A DNA stretch of 33,457 nucleotides from CAYPZU01 sp964415395. GTDB lineage: Bacteria; Chlamydiota; Chlamydiia; Chlamydiales; SM23-39. The position numbers and the translations under genes are program-made. The DNA is taken from NCBI GenBank assembly GCA_964415395.1, contig CAYPZU010000020.1:1-33457 (forward strand). The letters run 5' to 3'. The notes under the pieces were generated by a model. The model made no database searches. It was not told where the DNA came from and was given only the letters and a program-made list of their open reading frames with translations. This document shows positions 7,963 to 16,517 of the stretch, piece by piece (position 1 is the first letter of the stretch; each line of letters opens with the position of its first letter).

Positions 7963-9114
7963 TCAACTCTTGAATACGATCCCGAGATCGAGGGTTTTGA
8001 TTTTCCGCAAACTGATCCAGGAGGCGAACGCGCAGATGCAGCCGATCCCGAATGCGGTTGAAAGGTAGAGCCACCAGGGGAGGCGGAACGAGAGTTCTGT
8101 TTTGAGCGAAAGGAGGCCGAAGAGGCACGCAATCCCGACTCCGATGCCCCAGCCGATCGCCCCGACCCAAAAAGACTGGAAGAGGATCATCCGCGTGAGC
8201 AGCGCATCCGGGGCGCCCATCGCTTTGAAAACGGCGAAGTAGCGGAGATTATCGAGCGTGAAATTATAGAATGTCTGCCCTGCGATCGCGATGCCGATGA
8301 TGAAGCCCAAAAGAACGGCGACGCCGAAGTTGATCGGAATCCCGGTGTATTTCATAAAGTAGAGGATCGTTTTCCGGACGAACTCATCCGGCGTGAGCGC
8401 GGCAAGTCCCGTCGCCTCCTCGATTCTCCGGCAGACGATTTTCGGATCTTCTCCCGCCTTGCTTTTCGCCAGCACGAACGAGAGGAGCTTCCGCTCCTGA
8501 GGCGCCCAGGAAGAGGCCCTGTCATAGGTGGTGTAGATGACGGGCTGCGACTGGAAGGTGCGGGTCACTTCGCAGATTCCGACGACGATGGCGCGGTGGT
8601 CGTTCACTTCGAGCCGGTCGCCGAGGCGGAGCGGGTTTTGACTGATGGGGAAATCGTGAGCGAGTTTGTCTTTTGCTCCGACGTCGTTGACGATGATCGC
8701 GTCGGGCCTTCTCAAATCTTCCAGCTTCCCTTCAAGCAGGCGGGGAGGGCCGCCGATCATCGTAGATCCGTCGATCCCGATCACGTTGCACGTCTGGAAA
8801 ATGCCGTCCGTCAGGCGGCTCCGGATGAGTCCCTTGTAGAGAGGGACTGCCCATTCGACTCCTTCGATGCTCTGGACGCGGTTCAGCTCGGTATCGCGGA
8901 GCGGCTTGATGTCGTCGATGAACATCACTTTCCGGTCCATCACCCAAATATTCGGCTGCGAGGTATCGCTGATGAAGCCGAACGTGCGTGACATCAGGCC
9001 GACGAAGATCGCCGATTGCTGGGTGATGATGAACGAGGCGAAGCTCAACCCCAGGATGATCCCGATGTATTTCGATTTATCGCCGATGAGCATTTTCAGG
9101 GCGTAGAGCAGCAT
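7963..9114 (-). CDS. ABC transporter permease, FtsX/MacB/DevC-like
   Basis: The 383-residue protein has the FtsX-type plan: one N-terminal membrane helix (about 15-38), a large periplasmic domain (about 40-255), then three helices near 258-280, 308-333 and 347-370. The segment LRYFAVFKAMGAPDALL is the usual cytoplasmic coupling region before the third helix. Unlike LolC/LolE there is one permease gene, implying a homodimer as in MacB and DevC. The gene overlaps the end of the outer-membrane factor gene by 19 bases and is followed one base later by the ATPase. Together with adaptor and TolC-like gene it should form a trans-envelope exporter closest in layout to DevBCA-TolC. Confidence 0.88.
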   Translation of the reverse strand: MLLYALKMLIGDKSKYIGIILGLSFASFIITQQSAIFVGLMSRTFGFISDTSQPNIWVMDRKVMFIDDIKPLRDTELNRVQSIEGVEWAVPLYKGLIRSRLTDGIFQTCNVIGIDGSTMIGGPPRLLEGKLEDLRRPDAIIVNDVGAKDKLAHDFPISQNPLRLGDRLEVNDHRAIVVGICEVTRTFQSQPVIYTTYDRASSWAPQERKLLSFVLAKSKAGEDPKIVCRRIEEATGLAALTPDEFVRKTILYFMKYTGIPINFGVAVLLGFIIGIAIAGQTFYNFTLDNLRYFAVFKAMGAPDALLTRMILFQSFWVGAIGWGIGVGIACLFGLLSLKTELSFRLPWWLYLSTAFGIGCICAFASWISLRKIKTLDLGIVFKS

Positions 9115-10490
9115 GTCCAGTCTCCGCCTAACGATTTATAGACCGCCATCAGGTTTTCGCTGAGCGTTTGCTCCGACGTGAGCGCTGCCTGCTCTGCAAG
9201 AAGCGTCTGCTGCTCGGCGTCGAGCGCCTCGCTGAGAGAGACGAGTCCCGCGTTGTATTTTACGTAAATGAGATCGCGGCTGAGCTTCAAACTCTCCACC
9301 TGCGCACCTAGCGAAGCGAGCCGCGCCTCTTCTTTCGCGTAGGAGGCGAGGGCGCTTTCCACATCTTCCAATGCTTTCAGCACGGTTTGTTCGTAGTTCC
9401 AGAGCGATTCTTTTTCGACCGCTTTCTGGAAATCGATCCGCGAGCGGATTCGTCCAAAGTCGATGAACGGCCAAAACATAGCCGGGCCGACCGACCAGGT
9501 TTCGCTTCCCTTCGTGAAGAGGTTATTGGCTTGGGATGACTGGGCGCCGAAAGAGGCGGTGAGCGAAAAGGCGGGGAAGAGTTCAGCGACGGCTGCGCCG
9601 ATGCGGGAGACGGCGGCTGCAAGCTGCCGCTCCGCTTGGCGGATATCCGGGCGGCGGCGGAGCAAATCAGAGGGAATGCCGACCGGAATTTTGCCCCGAG
9701 ACTGAGGGATCGGCATCCGTCCGGTCCATTCCTCGGGAATGTTTTCCGGCTGCCTTCCTGTGAGGACGGCGATCGCATAGAGCGATTGTTTCAGATCGCT
9801 CTCCAGCGGCGGCAGGCTGGCTTGAAGGGCCTGAAGCTGCGATTCGGCTTCCAGCGGCTCGATCGTAGCCCTCAGACCGGCCCGGTTGCGCACTTCAGAA
9901 AGATAGAGCTGTTCTTTGGCCAGATCGATCTGGCGCAAGGTTAGGTCGATCCGCTGCTGCAGAGCGCGGTAGAAGGCGTAGGAGCGCGTGAGTTCCGCTA
10001 AAAGGGTGATGTAGACGTTCCGGCAGTTTTCCCAGGAGGCTTCCAAGTCGAAGAACGCCGCGTTTTTCAGGCTTCGGAGCCTGCCCCAGAAGTCGAGTTC
10101 CCACGAGGCGTCGAAGCCGAGCTGGAAGAGGTTTTGAATGGGAGGGCCGAACGAGCTCGAGTCGACGAGATTCTGACTTAAGCGCTCTCGGATGGCGGAG
10201 CCGCTCGCGTCGATCTCGGGCCAAAGCTGCGCCGAGGCGAATTGAAAATCGGCCCGCACTGCGGCGATCCGGGCCGAGGCGATTTTCAGATCGTAGTTGC
10301 TTGCGATCGCTTCATCGACCATTCCGTTAAGGACAGGATCATCGAACTGAGTCCACCAATCATTCAGATCTCCCTGGACGGGCTCCTGTTCGGTAAATTC
10401 CGGGGCGAATTCTTCCTGAGGCGGACAGTAGCGGGGGCCGACCATGCAGCCCGCAAGAAGTAGAAGGCTAATGGCAATTTTTCGACCCAT
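9096..10490 (-). CDS. TolC/NodT-type outer-membrane efflux lipoprotein
   Basis: The 464-residue product has a lipoprotein signal with lipobox LLAGC, so Cys15 is the predicted lipidated residue. It continues as a typical outer-membrane factor: the WWTQFDDPVLNGMVDEAIASNYDLK start region (seen from about residue 45), two long Ala/Gln/Glu-rich coiled-coil halves, and RRRPDIRQAERQLAAA in the middle, a hallmark of the NodT branch. It should form a trimeric channel through the outer membrane. The gene overlaps the adaptor stop by 23 bases and the permease start by 19, indicating translational coupling. Length is normal for the family. Confidence 0.93.
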   Translation of the reverse strand: MGRKIAISLLLLAGCMVGPRYCPPQEEFAPEFTEQEPVQGDLNDWWTQFDDPVLNGMVDEAIASNYDLKIASARIAAVRADFQFASAQLWPEIDASGSAIRERLSQNLVDSSSFGPPIQNLFQLGFDASWELDFWGRLRSLKNAAFFDLEASWENCRNVYITLLAELTRSYAFYRALQQRIDLTLRQIDLAKEQLYLSEVRNRAGLRATIEPLEAESQLQALQASLPPLESDLKQSLYAIAVLTGRQPENIPEEWTGRMPIPQSRGKIPVGIPSDLLRRRPDIRQAERQLAAAVSRIGAAVAELFPAFSLTASFGAQSSQANNLFTKGSETWSVGPAMFWPFIDFGRIRSRIDFQKAVEKESLWNYEQTVLKALEDVESALASYAKEEARLASLGAQVESLKLSRDLIYVKYNAGLVSLSEALDAEQQTLLAEQAALTSEQTLSENLMAVYKSLGGDWTCCSTP

Positions 10491-11400
10491 TGCCGTACCG
10501 TGTGTTTGCGGGGATCGATTCGATGTAGACGTCGACGAGCTGCCCCATATACACGGGGAGGTTTTCGCAGGTGAATTCGTAGACTGCCTGCATGACGCGG
10601 GTGTCGACCCGTTCGCTTGAGGCCCCGGTCAGCGACTGTTTTGGGATCATGAGAGGCTCGGTGCGCACATACTTCAGCTTGAAGCAAATCGAGCTGTTCC
10701 CGCGCACATACGCCATTCCCGGCGTTCCTTCTTTGAACCGCCAGGCGTCGTCCTCGTCGATATTGACCCGCACATGGGGCGGGCAGACGGGGCCGAAGTA
10801 GATGAGAGGCACGTTGTTGAACGGGTTCAGGTTCGCCACCTCGCCCGGACGGATGTTCACTTGGAGCACTTTGCCGTCCATCGGAGCGCGGATTGTGGAA
10901 CGTTCGATGTTGGTCTGGAAGATGTTCATCCGCGCTTCCGCCTGCTGGATGGCCACCTTGGCCGATTCGGCGGCGAAGTAGGCTTGGTTGTATTCGTTTT
11001 CGCTGATGGCTCTCCGGTCTGTCACCCGGTCGTAGAGTTTGAGCTGCGTCGACTGGTTTTCGTATTCGACGACGGCCGCCTCGCGATCCATAACCGCCTG
11101 GCAGAGCTGGGCTTCGAGCGTCTGGATGTCGATCGTGAAGAGGGGGTCGCCCGCATTCACATGAGCGCCTGCCGCCACATACACTGCGGTGCATAGTTCA
11201 TTGAAGGGAGTGCCGATCTGAATGTTTTCGCTCGACGCTTCGATCACCCCTTCTCCCGCGATGAAGTGCGTAAAGGGAGGCTTCGGCGGGGGAAAGAGGA
11301 TCGGGTTGGGAGGCGTTTTGCGCGAGCTCGCAACGATCGCGCCGATCCCGAGCAGAACCCCGACGACGGCAAAAGCAGGCAGTAAAATCTTCCGGATCAT
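10468..11400 (-). CDS. HlyD-family periplasmic adaptor (membrane-fusion protein) of the exporter
   Basis: From ATG at 11400 the product has 310 residues: one N-terminal membrane anchor (about 5-25), a Pro-rich linker, the first half of a lipoyl domain (GEGVIEASSENIQIGTPF, VAAGAHVNAGDPLFTID), an α-hairpin (about 85-150), the lipoyl second half (STIRAPMDGKVLQVNIRPGE) and a β-barrel domain. This is the adaptor of a DevBCA/MacAB-like complex, linking permease and outer-membrane channel. An upstream in-frame TTG at 11427 is possible but has no ribosome-binding site. The ATG is instead overlapped by the stop of a five-codon ORF with a good GGAG site, suggesting coupled initiation. First gene of the operon. 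Confidence 0.9.
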   Translation of the reverse strand: MIRKILLPAFAVVGVLLGIGAIVASSRKTPPNPILFPPPKPPFTHFIAGEGVIEASSENIQIGTPFNELCTAVYVAAGAHVNAGDPLFTIDIQTLEAQLCQAVMDREAAVVEYENQSTQLKLYDRVTDRRAISENEYNQAYFAAESAKVAIQQAEARMNIFQTNIERSTIRAPMDGKVLQVNIRPGEVANLNPFNNVPLIYFGPVCPPHVRVNIDEDDAWRFKEGTPGMAYVRGNSSICFKLKYVRTEPLMIPKQSLTGASSERVDTRVMQAVYEFTCENLPVYMGQLVDVYIESIPANTRYGNGSKNCH

Positions 11401-11414
11401 CCTAGCCGCAACAT
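11397..11414 (-). promoter_or_regulatory. Five-codon upstream ORF overlapping the adaptor start codon
   Basis: On the minus strand GGAG, then an ATG at 11414, opens a five-codon ORF (MLRLG). Its TGA (11397-11399) overlaps the adaptor ATG (11398-11400) as ATGA. The adaptor ATG has only AGG immediately before it and no well-placed Shine-Dalgarno, so ribosomes ending the mini-ORF could reinitiate there. Inference from spacing. Confidence 0.35.
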
Positions 11415-11494
11415 AGGAATTCTCCAATAGTTGCGCAAGCAGAGATTGTATAGAAATAGCGGGATTTGCTACGGAAGGGGAAAAGGAGTTCCCT

Positions 11495-11632
11495 ATGATC
11501 CATCCGATGTTTACGCCGATCGTCTCTCTGGTAGCCGGGATCTTAATCCTCGTCTACCCAGCGCTTCTCAACTATGTCGTCGCGATCTATCTGATCCTCG
11601 TCGGCATCCTGGGAATCATCGGCACCGCTTAA
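11495..11632 (+). CDS. DUF3096-like membrane micro-protein (45 aa)
   Basis: A 45-residue ORF is preceded by a strong AAGGAG (11483-11488) six bases before the ATG. The product is two short hydrophobic segments around a Tyr-Pro turn: IVSLVAGILILVYPALLNYV and IYLILVGILGIIG. This is the pattern of DUF3096 proteins, tiny inner-membrane proteins of unknown role found widely in bacteria. It is divergent from the exporter operon and ends one base before the stop of the convergent outer-membrane protein gene. The strong ribosome-binding site and family-like sequence make it a likely real gene despite its size. Confidence 0.75.
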   Translation: MIHPMFTPIVSLVAGILILVYPALLNYVVAIYLILVGILGIIGTA

Positions 11633-11633
11633 T

Positions 11634-12722
11634 TTAGTATAGCAGCTTCGCTCCGAAGACCCAGCCCGCCATGTCTAGATCGCTGTCGATGGCTCTTAAA
11701 GCGGCTCCCTGCTGGAGGAAGAAGGTGGTCATCTGGTCGTAGTTGGTCCAGGTGGTCGCTTCATAGCCAGCCTGTAGGCTCAGATAGGTTTTTTCGCCCC
11801 AGAGATAGGAACCCCATTTCAAACCGGCGCCGAGCTGCAAATTCGTAATGAGGCGGCGGAACGAATCGTACTTGGTGAAGTCGCCCTCTCCCGCAACCAG
11901 GGAAATCGTTTCATCCGTCGATTCTCTTTGTTTCGCAAGGAGAAGAGAAACAAAACCATTTGAGTAAATTTCCCATCCTTTGAGGATGAGAAGTTTGAAG
12001 TCCCCTCCCATCCGGAGGCCCCCGCCGCGGATCTTTCTCTTCTGATAGATCGAGTCGGTGAACGGGTCGGTGTTATCGAAGCCTTCGTAATAAGAATCCA
12101 TCGAATGGGAGATAGATGCGAAGCGGAGTCCGAAGACGGGTCTCAGGCTTGTGTGGTCCGAAGGCCAGAACGTGCGGCTCGCTTCAAAATCGACGGCGTT
12201 GATTTTGATTTTCGCCTGGGCCGAAGCAAATTGAGGAAGGAGCGGGTTTGGATTTCCGAGGTTTTGGGTTTGGATCAGCACAACTGCTGTTGTTCCTCCT
12301 CCGGAAAATACGGAACTGGTTCCGTAGGTGGAAATCCGGGTCCACAGAAGATCGAATTCCCACTTGGCGAAATCGAAGATGTAGCCCATTCCGATCCGGA
12401 AACCGGGAGAGGAAGGAAAGTAGACATAGCGCAGGTGCTGGTTTGCCGTAACAAAGGCGAATGCCGGGTTAGCAAAGTCTACATCCGCTTGCAAAGCGTA
12501 GGGGAGGGTGCGGGTGTAGGTTTTCCACCACAGGAATTCTCCTTTGTTCACAAAGGTGCCGCTTGGCGAGCAGAAGGAATTTGGCTCGGTGTAGCTCGGC
12601 GGCGTCTTCATCGCATAGAGCTCGTCTTCGAGAGCCGAGACCCGTTCCTGGATTCTGAAGTCGTCGCTGAAAGCGGCCTGTGAGAGGAGAAGGGCGGCGC
12701 TCAGGAGAGTAAATTTATTCAT
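11634..12722 (-). CDS. Legionella-type major outer membrane protein-like β-barrel, copy 1
   Basis: The 362-residue protein has a signal peptide (about 1-19, cleavage near AFS-DD), a short helical segment (RIQERVSALEDELYAM), then KGEFLWWKTY and PGFRIGMGYIF, which are characteristic of the Legionella MOMP-like family that is expanded in chlamydia-like organisms. Alternating hydrophobic strands run to the terminal aromatic residue (AKLLY), a β-barrel assembly signal. It is probably an outer-membrane porin or structural protein. A second, diverged member lies at 14689-15750. Start at 12722 fits the signal peptide; the ribosome-binding site is weak (GGGAA). Confidence 0.85.
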   Translation of the reverse strand: MNKFTLLSAALLLSQAAFSDDFRIQERVSALEDELYAMKTPPSYTEPNSFCSPSGTFVNKGEFLWWKTYTRTLPYALQADVDFANPAFAFVTANQHLRYVYFPSSPGFRIGMGYIFDFAKWEFDLLWTRISTYGTSSVFSGGGTTAVVLIQTQNLGNPNPLLPQFASAQAKIKINAVDFEASRTFWPSDHTSLRPVFGLRFASISHSMDSYYEGFDNTDPFTDSIYQKRKIRGGGLRMGGDFKLLILKGWEIYSNGFVSLLLAKQRESTDETISLVAGEGDFTKYDSFRRLITNLQLGAGLKWGSYLWGEKTYLSLQAGYEATTWTNYDQMTTFFLQQGAALRAIDSDLDMAGWVFGAKLLY

Positions 12723-12798
12723 CGGATTCCCGCATGTTGTCGAAAGATCCTACAATATTCATCCTCTTTTTTTTTGTCGATGGCGATGTAAGGATTTC

Positions 12799-12827
12799 TT
12801 GTCATTTTCCGCATCGATCGGTAAGAT
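12799..12827 (+). promoter_or_regulatory. Promoter of the serine hydrolase gene
   Basis: TTGTCA (12799-12804), exactly 17 bases, TAAGAT (12822-12827). The TTG that could be read as an upstream start codon at 12799 is the -35 box, which supports the ATG at 12862 as the real start. Confidence 0.6.
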
Positions 12828-12861
12828 GGCGCGCCACCCAAAACAAAAATCGGGGATTTTT

Positions 12862-14685
12862 ATGTTAAAAAACGCACGGTATTTTCTGTTCTTCTTCCTG
12901 CCTGTTTTGTTAAGCGCTGGCGTCATGGACTGGCTCGATCCGGTCTCCGATAAAGCGAAGATGGCTCAAGCGAGATTCGAAGGATTCGACGAGGTGATCG
13001 AAAAAGCGATCCGCGATTTTCAGGCGCCGGGGCTTGGCATCGGCGTCGTGGTCGACGGCCAAATCGTTTATGCCAAAGGATTCGGGTACCGCGATCTGGA
13101 AAAAAAACTCCCCGTTACCGTCGACACTGTTTTTGCGATCGGCTCCTGCACGAAAGCGTTCACCGGTTTTGCGATGGGAACGCTGGTCGACGACGCTCAT
13201 TTCAACTGGGATGAGCTGGTGATCGACGTGCTGCCTGAATTCCGTCTCTACGATCCGTATGCGACCCACCATATTACGATGCGAGATCTGATGACACACC
13301 GCAGCGGCATGCCCCGCCACGATTTCATGTGGTACACATCGAACATGACCCGCTCCGAAATGATGAAGAAGATCCGTTATCTGGAGCCTTCTCTCGATTT
13401 GCGCGAGCGGTACCAATACAACAATTTGATGTACCTTACGGCTGCCTGCGCGATGGAAGCGGTTACGGGAAAAACATGGGAAGAGATTGTGACAGGGCGC
13501 ATTCTCAAACCGCTCGAAATGAAAAACACGACGTTTACGCATGAAGAGATCCAAAAAGCGGAAAATTTCGCCTATCCCTACATCGAGAAGAACGAGAAGC
13601 TGAAAAAAATTCCGTTCCGCAACGTCGGCCCCGTCGCTCCCGCCGCTTCGATGAACTCGACCGTTGCCGATATGTGCAAATGGCTTCAGCTCAACTTGAA
13701 CGACGGCGTGTACAACAACCAAACCCTGATCAGCCCTGCGACGCTGCAAGAGATCCAGACGCCTCAAGTGATCATTCCCGGCGCGCCCGAGAGCAAAGAG
13801 TCGCTTATTTACGCATACGGGATCGGCTGGGGGATCGCCTCCTACCGCGGCCACTACTATTTAAGCCATGACGGCGGCGTCGATGGCTTCACCTCTGTGG
13901 CTGGAGTTCTCCCGAACGACGGCGTGGGGATTTTCATCATCGTGAAGAAAAACCTCTGCTGCCTGTGCCGCTTCCTGTCCAATGAAGCGATCGACCGCGC
14001 TTTAGGACTTCCCCATATCGACTGGGTCAAAGAAGGGCTCCAAAGCTACAATAAGAGCAAAGAATCGCAAAAAGAGACCAAGCTGCAGGAGGATCTTCTC
14101 AGGAAAAAAGGAACCCAGCCCTCCCATCCCCTCGACGATTATGTAGGAACTTACGAGCATCCCGGATATGGAAAAGTCGCCATCGAGAATGTGGCAGGCA
14201 GGCTCCAGGCTTCTTTTAATAATCTGACGCTCAAGCTCGACCATTGGCACTACGATGTCTTCTCGATTGCGGAAGAGTCACAGGATCTGATTGTCTCTCT
14301 TGAAGGGACCAAGTTCACGTTCCAGAATAACCTGAACGGAGACATCGACTGCCTCACCATACCTTTCGAGCCGAACACCAACGATATTATTTTCAAAAGG
14401 AAGCACGAAGGGAAGCTGACGGCGAATGACTATCTCCGGCAGTTCACCGGCTATTTTGAGATCTACGGATATACCGTCGAAATCGCTCTCAAAAACCATA
14501 CCCTCGTCGCGCTGATCCCAGGCCAGCCCCACTACGAGCTGGTTCCGATCGGGGAGCGCGAATTCACGGTTAAGGGAATGAATGGCTATACAGTCCGCTT
14601 CAACATGGATCTGATGAACCAGGTCGATGAAGTGCTTCTCGTCGCTCCTTACGGCGCTTTTTCGGCCAAGCCGAAAAAGATGTAG
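12862..14685 (+). CDS. Exported serine hydrolase, β-lactamase/penicillin-binding-protein fold (class C-like) with C-terminal β domain
   Basis: From ATG 12862, preceded by GGGGA, the product has 607 residues. It has a signal peptide (about 1-20) and the three catalytic motifs of the family: SxxK as S95-C-T-K98, YxN as Y186-N-N188, and HxG as H336-D-G338. The region HRSGMP (147-152) is also typical. After about residue 430 comes a β-rich extension resembling the DUF3471 domain often attached to such proteins. Likely roles are cell-wall peptide or ester hydrolysis in the periplasm; these proteins are not necessarily β-lactamases. Chlamydiae have a minimal peptidoglycan, so a muropeptide or D-amino-acid substrate is possible but unproven. 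It ends three bases before the stop of the convergent outer-membrane protein gene. Confidence 0.88.
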   Translation: MLKNARYFLFFFLPVLLSAGVMDWLDPVSDKAKMAQARFEGFDEVIEKAIRDFQAPGLGIGVVVDGQIVYAKGFGYRDLEKKLPVTVDTVFAIGSCTKAFTGFAMGTLVDDAHFNWDELVIDVLPEFRLYDPYATHHITMRDLMTHRSGMPRHDFMWYTSNMTRSEMMKKIRYLEPSLDLRERYQYNNLMYLTAACAMEAVTGKTWEEIVTGRILKPLEMKNTTFTHEEIQKAENFAYPYIEKNEKLKKIPFRNVGPVAPAASMNSTVADMCKWLQLNLNDGVYNNQTLISPATLQEIQTPQVIIPGAPESKESLIYAYGIGWGIASYRGHYYLSHDGGVDGFTSVAGVLPNDGVGIFIIVKKNLCCLCRFLSNEAIDRALGLPHIDWVKEGLQSYNKSKESQKETKLQEDLLRKKGTQPSHPLDDYVGTYEHPGYGKVAIENVAGRLQASFNNLTLKLDHWHYDVFSIAEESQDLIVSLEGTKFTFQNNLNGDIDCLTIPFEPNTNDIIFKRKHEGKLTANDYLRQFTGYFEIYGYTVEIALKNHTLVALIPGQPHYELVPIGEREFTVKGMNGYTVRFNMDLMNQVDEVLLVAPYGAFSAKPKKM

Positions 14686-14688
14686 GGA

Positions 14689-15750
14689 TTAGAAATCAAC
14701 CGTCAGGCGGGTCGTCAAGCCTTGAAGGCCCGTCCAGGACGAGTTGATCCACGTTTCTTTCGCAGCCGATGGGCCGCCTGAAGTCGAGCGGTAAATCTCG
14801 TTCAGGTTGGCCCAGAGGTTGAATTCATACCCCGCAAACACTTCGACCCGATAGCAGGTGTAGTTCTTTTGCCAGGAAGGTCCGAAAATCGCCTGGGCTG
14901 TAAAGGCGGGCCGCGTGTCGCTAAAATGCATGTCGCGCACAGGAACCGCTGTGTCGTCAGCCACTGTAGGCTGGTAGTTCGTCGTTTGGCGGGAATGGTT
15001 CGAATAGCTCCCCATGAACGCCCCAGTCATCGCCAGCGCGGTTACGTAAATATCGCTCGTCCAGAACCAGTCGACCATCACGCCGAGTTTCAAGCCCCCG
15101 CCCGCATATTTCCAGCGGTTGCGGATCGCCGTTTCGAGTCCCGCAGTATCGGCATACGTCACGCGCCAATCCTGATCCATCCAGGCGGCCGCCGCGCCCC
15201 CCATCATCCGGAGTCTCAAGTGAGGATTCGGGATGAAGTAGCGGTCGATCAAGAGATCGAAGACGTTGTAATTCATGTGGAGATGGCTTCTCGCCGAAGC
15301 GAGATCGCCGGGGACGATCTGCGGCCAGGTGCCTGTCAGAAACTCGGTTGCAGCTTCGGGTTTATAGGAATGATCCGTGCCCCGCGCAGTCAGTCTTGTG
15401 TAGGAGCCCCACACTTCCCAATATCTCGGAGCTCTAAAATAGCTCAATGCGATCCGGAATCCGGGATCCCAGCCAAAGCTTCCCGACTCCATTCTCCCTT
15501 GCGCATACGAATCGGAAGGGCCCCACGCCGAATGGGTCATTTTCAGCGCGTAGTCGAGGCATCCCTGCTCCACCGTCCAATAGAGAAACTGCAAGTGTCC
15601 CGAAAAAACCTGCTCGTCTTTTTTAAACAAGTCGGCGTCGAACGGGACGCATTCATCGACGGGAGGCGGCGGCGTTTCGACGCAGCATTTATTTCCATTC
15701 GCAAAGAGAGAAAGGCTCAGCGCTGTGGCGCAGGCAACAATTGATCGCAT
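14689..15750 (-). CDS. Legionella-type major outer membrane protein-like β-barrel, copy 2
   Basis: From ATG 15750 (AAGGAA six bases before it) the product has 353 residues. It has a signal peptide of about 18 residues, a Cys-containing, Pro-rich N-terminus (CCVETPPPPVDEC), then FSGHLQFLYWTVEQG and DPGFRIALSYF, which match the family also seen at 11634-12722. It ends in LTVDF with a terminal Phe, the barrel signal. An upstream in-frame ATG at 15798 would destroy the signal peptide. Cysteines near the N-terminus could form disulfides, as in chlamydial envelope proteins; that is inference. The gene is divergent from the FAH-family gene, with 37 bases between start codons. Confidence 0.85.
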   Translation of the reverse strand: MRSIVACATALSLSLFANGNKCCVETPPPPVDECVPFDADLFKKDEQVFSGHLQFLYWTVEQGCLDYALKMTHSAWGPSDSYAQGRMESGSFGWDPGFRIALSYFRAPRYWEVWGSYTRLTARGTDHSYKPEAATEFLTGTWPQIVPGDLASARSHLHMNYNVFDLLIDRYFIPNPHLRLRMMGGAAAAWMDQDWRVTYADTAGLETAIRNRWKYAGGGLKLGVMVDWFWTSDIYVTALAMTGAFMGSYSNHSRQTTNYQPTVADDTAVPVRDMHFSDTRPAFTAQAIFGPSWQKNYTCYRVEVFAGYEFNLWANLNEIYRSTSGGPSAAKETWINSSWTGLQGLTTRLTVDF

Positions 15751-15787
15751 AACAATTCCTTTTTTTTGTAAGGTAAGAAAAAGGTTT

Positions 15788-16369
15788 ATGGAAATCAAGA
15801 ATATTTGGTGCGTTGCGCGGAATTATCCTGAGCACGCCAGAGAACTCGGCAATCCGATTCCCGCAGAGCCGCTCTTTTTTCTGAAAGCGGGCTCCTGCCT
15901 CGTTCTGCCAGGGGAACCCATCCGCCTGCCTGCCTTCTCCACCCAGGTCGAATACGAACTGGAAATCGCATTTCAATTCAATTTCCGCCTCGAAGTCGAG
16001 CGCGCTTGCCTTGCTCTCGATTTGACGGCGCGCGATCTGCAGAAACAAGCCAAAACCGCAGGCCAGCCCTGGACTCTTGCCAAGTCGTTCAAGGGCGCTT
16101 GTCCCATCGGGCCTTTCTTCCCCGCATCTCTCGATCTGGACGCCTCCTTCGAGCTCCATGTCAACGGCCAGCTCCGCCAGAGAGGCCATACCCGCGAGAT
16201 GCTATTTTCTCCCCCCCAACTCGCCGCTTTTCTGAAGGCCCATTTTCCCGTCTCCCCTGGAGACCTCCTCCTCACCGGCACCCCCGCAGGCGTCTCCAAA
16301 GCCTCCTCCGGAGACCGCCTCGAAGCGTCCATTCCAGCGCTTACCCGCGCGGAGTGGGTCGTTCTCTGA
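15788..16369 (+). CDS. Fumarylacetoacetate hydrolase (FAH)-family protein, FAHD1/YcgM-like
   Basis: From ATG 15788 the product has 193 residues and starts directly with the FAHD1-type sequence IWCVARNYPEHARELGNP. Metal-binding acidic residues are present in VEYELEIAF and in LALDLTARDLQ, and the C-terminal TGTPAGVSKASSGD loop is conserved. FAHD1/YcgM proteins are Mg2+ enzymes acting as acylpyruvate hydrolases or oxaloacetate decarboxylases. In a chlamydia-like organism with an incomplete central metabolism, oxaloacetate turnover is one possibility; the substrate cannot be read here. The upstream in-frame ATG at 15725 lies inside the divergent outer-membrane protein gene and is not favoured. 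Confidence 0.85.
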   Translation: MEIKNIWCVARNYPEHARELGNPIPAEPLFFLKAGSCLVLPGEPIRLPAFSTQVEYELEIAFQFNFRLEVERACLALDLTARDLQKQAKTAGQPWTLAKSFKGACPIGPFFPASLDLDASFELHVNGQLRQRGHTREMLFSPPQLAAFLKAHFPVSPGDLLLTGTPAGVSKASSGDRLEASIPALTRAEWVVL

Positions 16370-16438
16370 TATCCCGATATTCCAATCCGTTTTGTTTTAG
16401 ATACATGCCATAATTGTTTAATAATCATTAATATGCTA

Positions 16439-16467
16439 TTGAATACTTAATTAACATATAATATAAT
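16439..16467 (+). promoter_or_regulatory. Strong promoter in AT-rich region before the 566-aa orphan
   Basis: TTGAAT (16439-16444), 17 bases, TATAAT (16462-16467), inside a markedly AT-rich stretch (about 16420-16505). GGGAGG at 16507-16512 precedes the ATG at 16518. Confidence 0.65.
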
Positions 16468-16517
16468 ATTAGCTTGGTTTTGTGTTAAAACATTAACTAA
16501 AACAAAGGGAGGCTCAT

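Noticed and set aside
7962..8132. 57-residue extension of the ABC ATPase
   Set aside because: It lies wholly inside the permease gene in another frame and is Ser/Arg/Pro-rich; the family N-terminus starts at 7961.
12799..12861. TTG-started N-terminal extension of the serine hydrolase
   Set aside because: The TTG is part of a -35 box with a matching -10 17 bases downstream, and ATG 12862 gives a proper signal peptide and ribosome-binding site.
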